Below the pieces are notes generated by a model. That model saw nothing but the letters and a program-made list of their open reading frames with translations, was not told the DNA's origin and did not search any database. The translations under genes were made by a program, and so were the position numbers. Of a stretch of DNA of 6,455 bases, positions 6,426 through 6,455 are shown one piece after another. How positions within the stretch are numbered: position 1 is the first letter of the stretch; each line of letters begins with the position of its first letter. Source of the stretch: Methylobacter sp. (GTDB lineage: Bacteria > Pseudomonadota > Gammaproteobacteria > Methylococcales > Methylomonadaceae); assembly GCA_003158415.1 (NCBI GenBank), contig PMJA01000200.1, positions 4,399-10,853 on the forward strand. Direction: 5' to 3'.

Positions 6426-6455
6426 TTACGCGGGGGTTACATTCTCAGCTTGCGG
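6426..6455 (-). CDS. Possible C-terminal tail of a convergent gene (partial, speculative)
   Basis: Reading the - strand from the window edge, one frame gives PQAENVTPA then TAA at 6428-6426, 10 nt before the terminator stem on that strand. Nine codons cannot identify a protein, and the other two - strand frames stop too but sooner. The call rests only on the frame staying open and on the position next to a terminator that could serve both strands. It may equally be non-coding. Confidence 0.15.
   Translation of the reverse strand, partial: PQAENVTPA

Overview
The window is 6.45 kb of densely coding, medium-GC DNA with every recognisable gene on the + strand. Gene content points to a gammaproteobacterium: an EfpL (YeiP)-type elongation factor P paralogue and an RlmG-type 23S rRNA methyltransferase are both typical of that class, and the phosphate transporter is PitA-like. 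The style (about half GC, ManC with a fused isomerase, GalU nearby) would suit a methanotroph-like lineage such as Methylococcales, but that narrower placement is a guess.

Layout: (1) 1-1374, the 5'-truncated gene for bifunctional mannose-1-phosphate guanylyltransferase/mannose-6-phosphate isomerase; the window begins inside its nucleotide-binding signature. (2) 1437-2327, galU, UTP-glucose-1-phosphate uridylyltransferase, probably cotranscribed with the gene before it. (3) 2328-2508, a non-coding gap with an 11-bp perfect inverted repeat that looks like a dispersed intergenic palindrome. (4) 2509-2832, a small DUF167/YggU-family gene with a GTG start. (5) 2912-4519, a PiT-family inorganic phosphate transporter with an N-terminal extension carrying an extra hydrophobic segment. 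(6) 4520-4617, a gap with two small hairpins. (7) 4618-5184, efpL from a GTG start, followed after 16 nt by (8) 5201-6349, rlmG. (9) 6380-6413, a strong perfect-stem terminator closing the run. The last 30 bases may hold the end of a convergent gene.

Functionally there are two themes. ManC and GalU make GDP-mannose and UDP-glucose, precursors for surface polysaccharide. EfpL and RlmG both act on the ribosome: one relieves stalling at proline-containing sequences, the other methylates 23S rRNA. The phosphate transporter and the YggU-family gene sit between them with no evident functional link. I see no mobile element, CRISPR array, tRNA or rRNA, and no convincing new system. The points most worth a second look are the efpL-rlmG pairing, the palindrome after galU, the hairpins before efpL and the homopolymer runs inside rlmG and pit.
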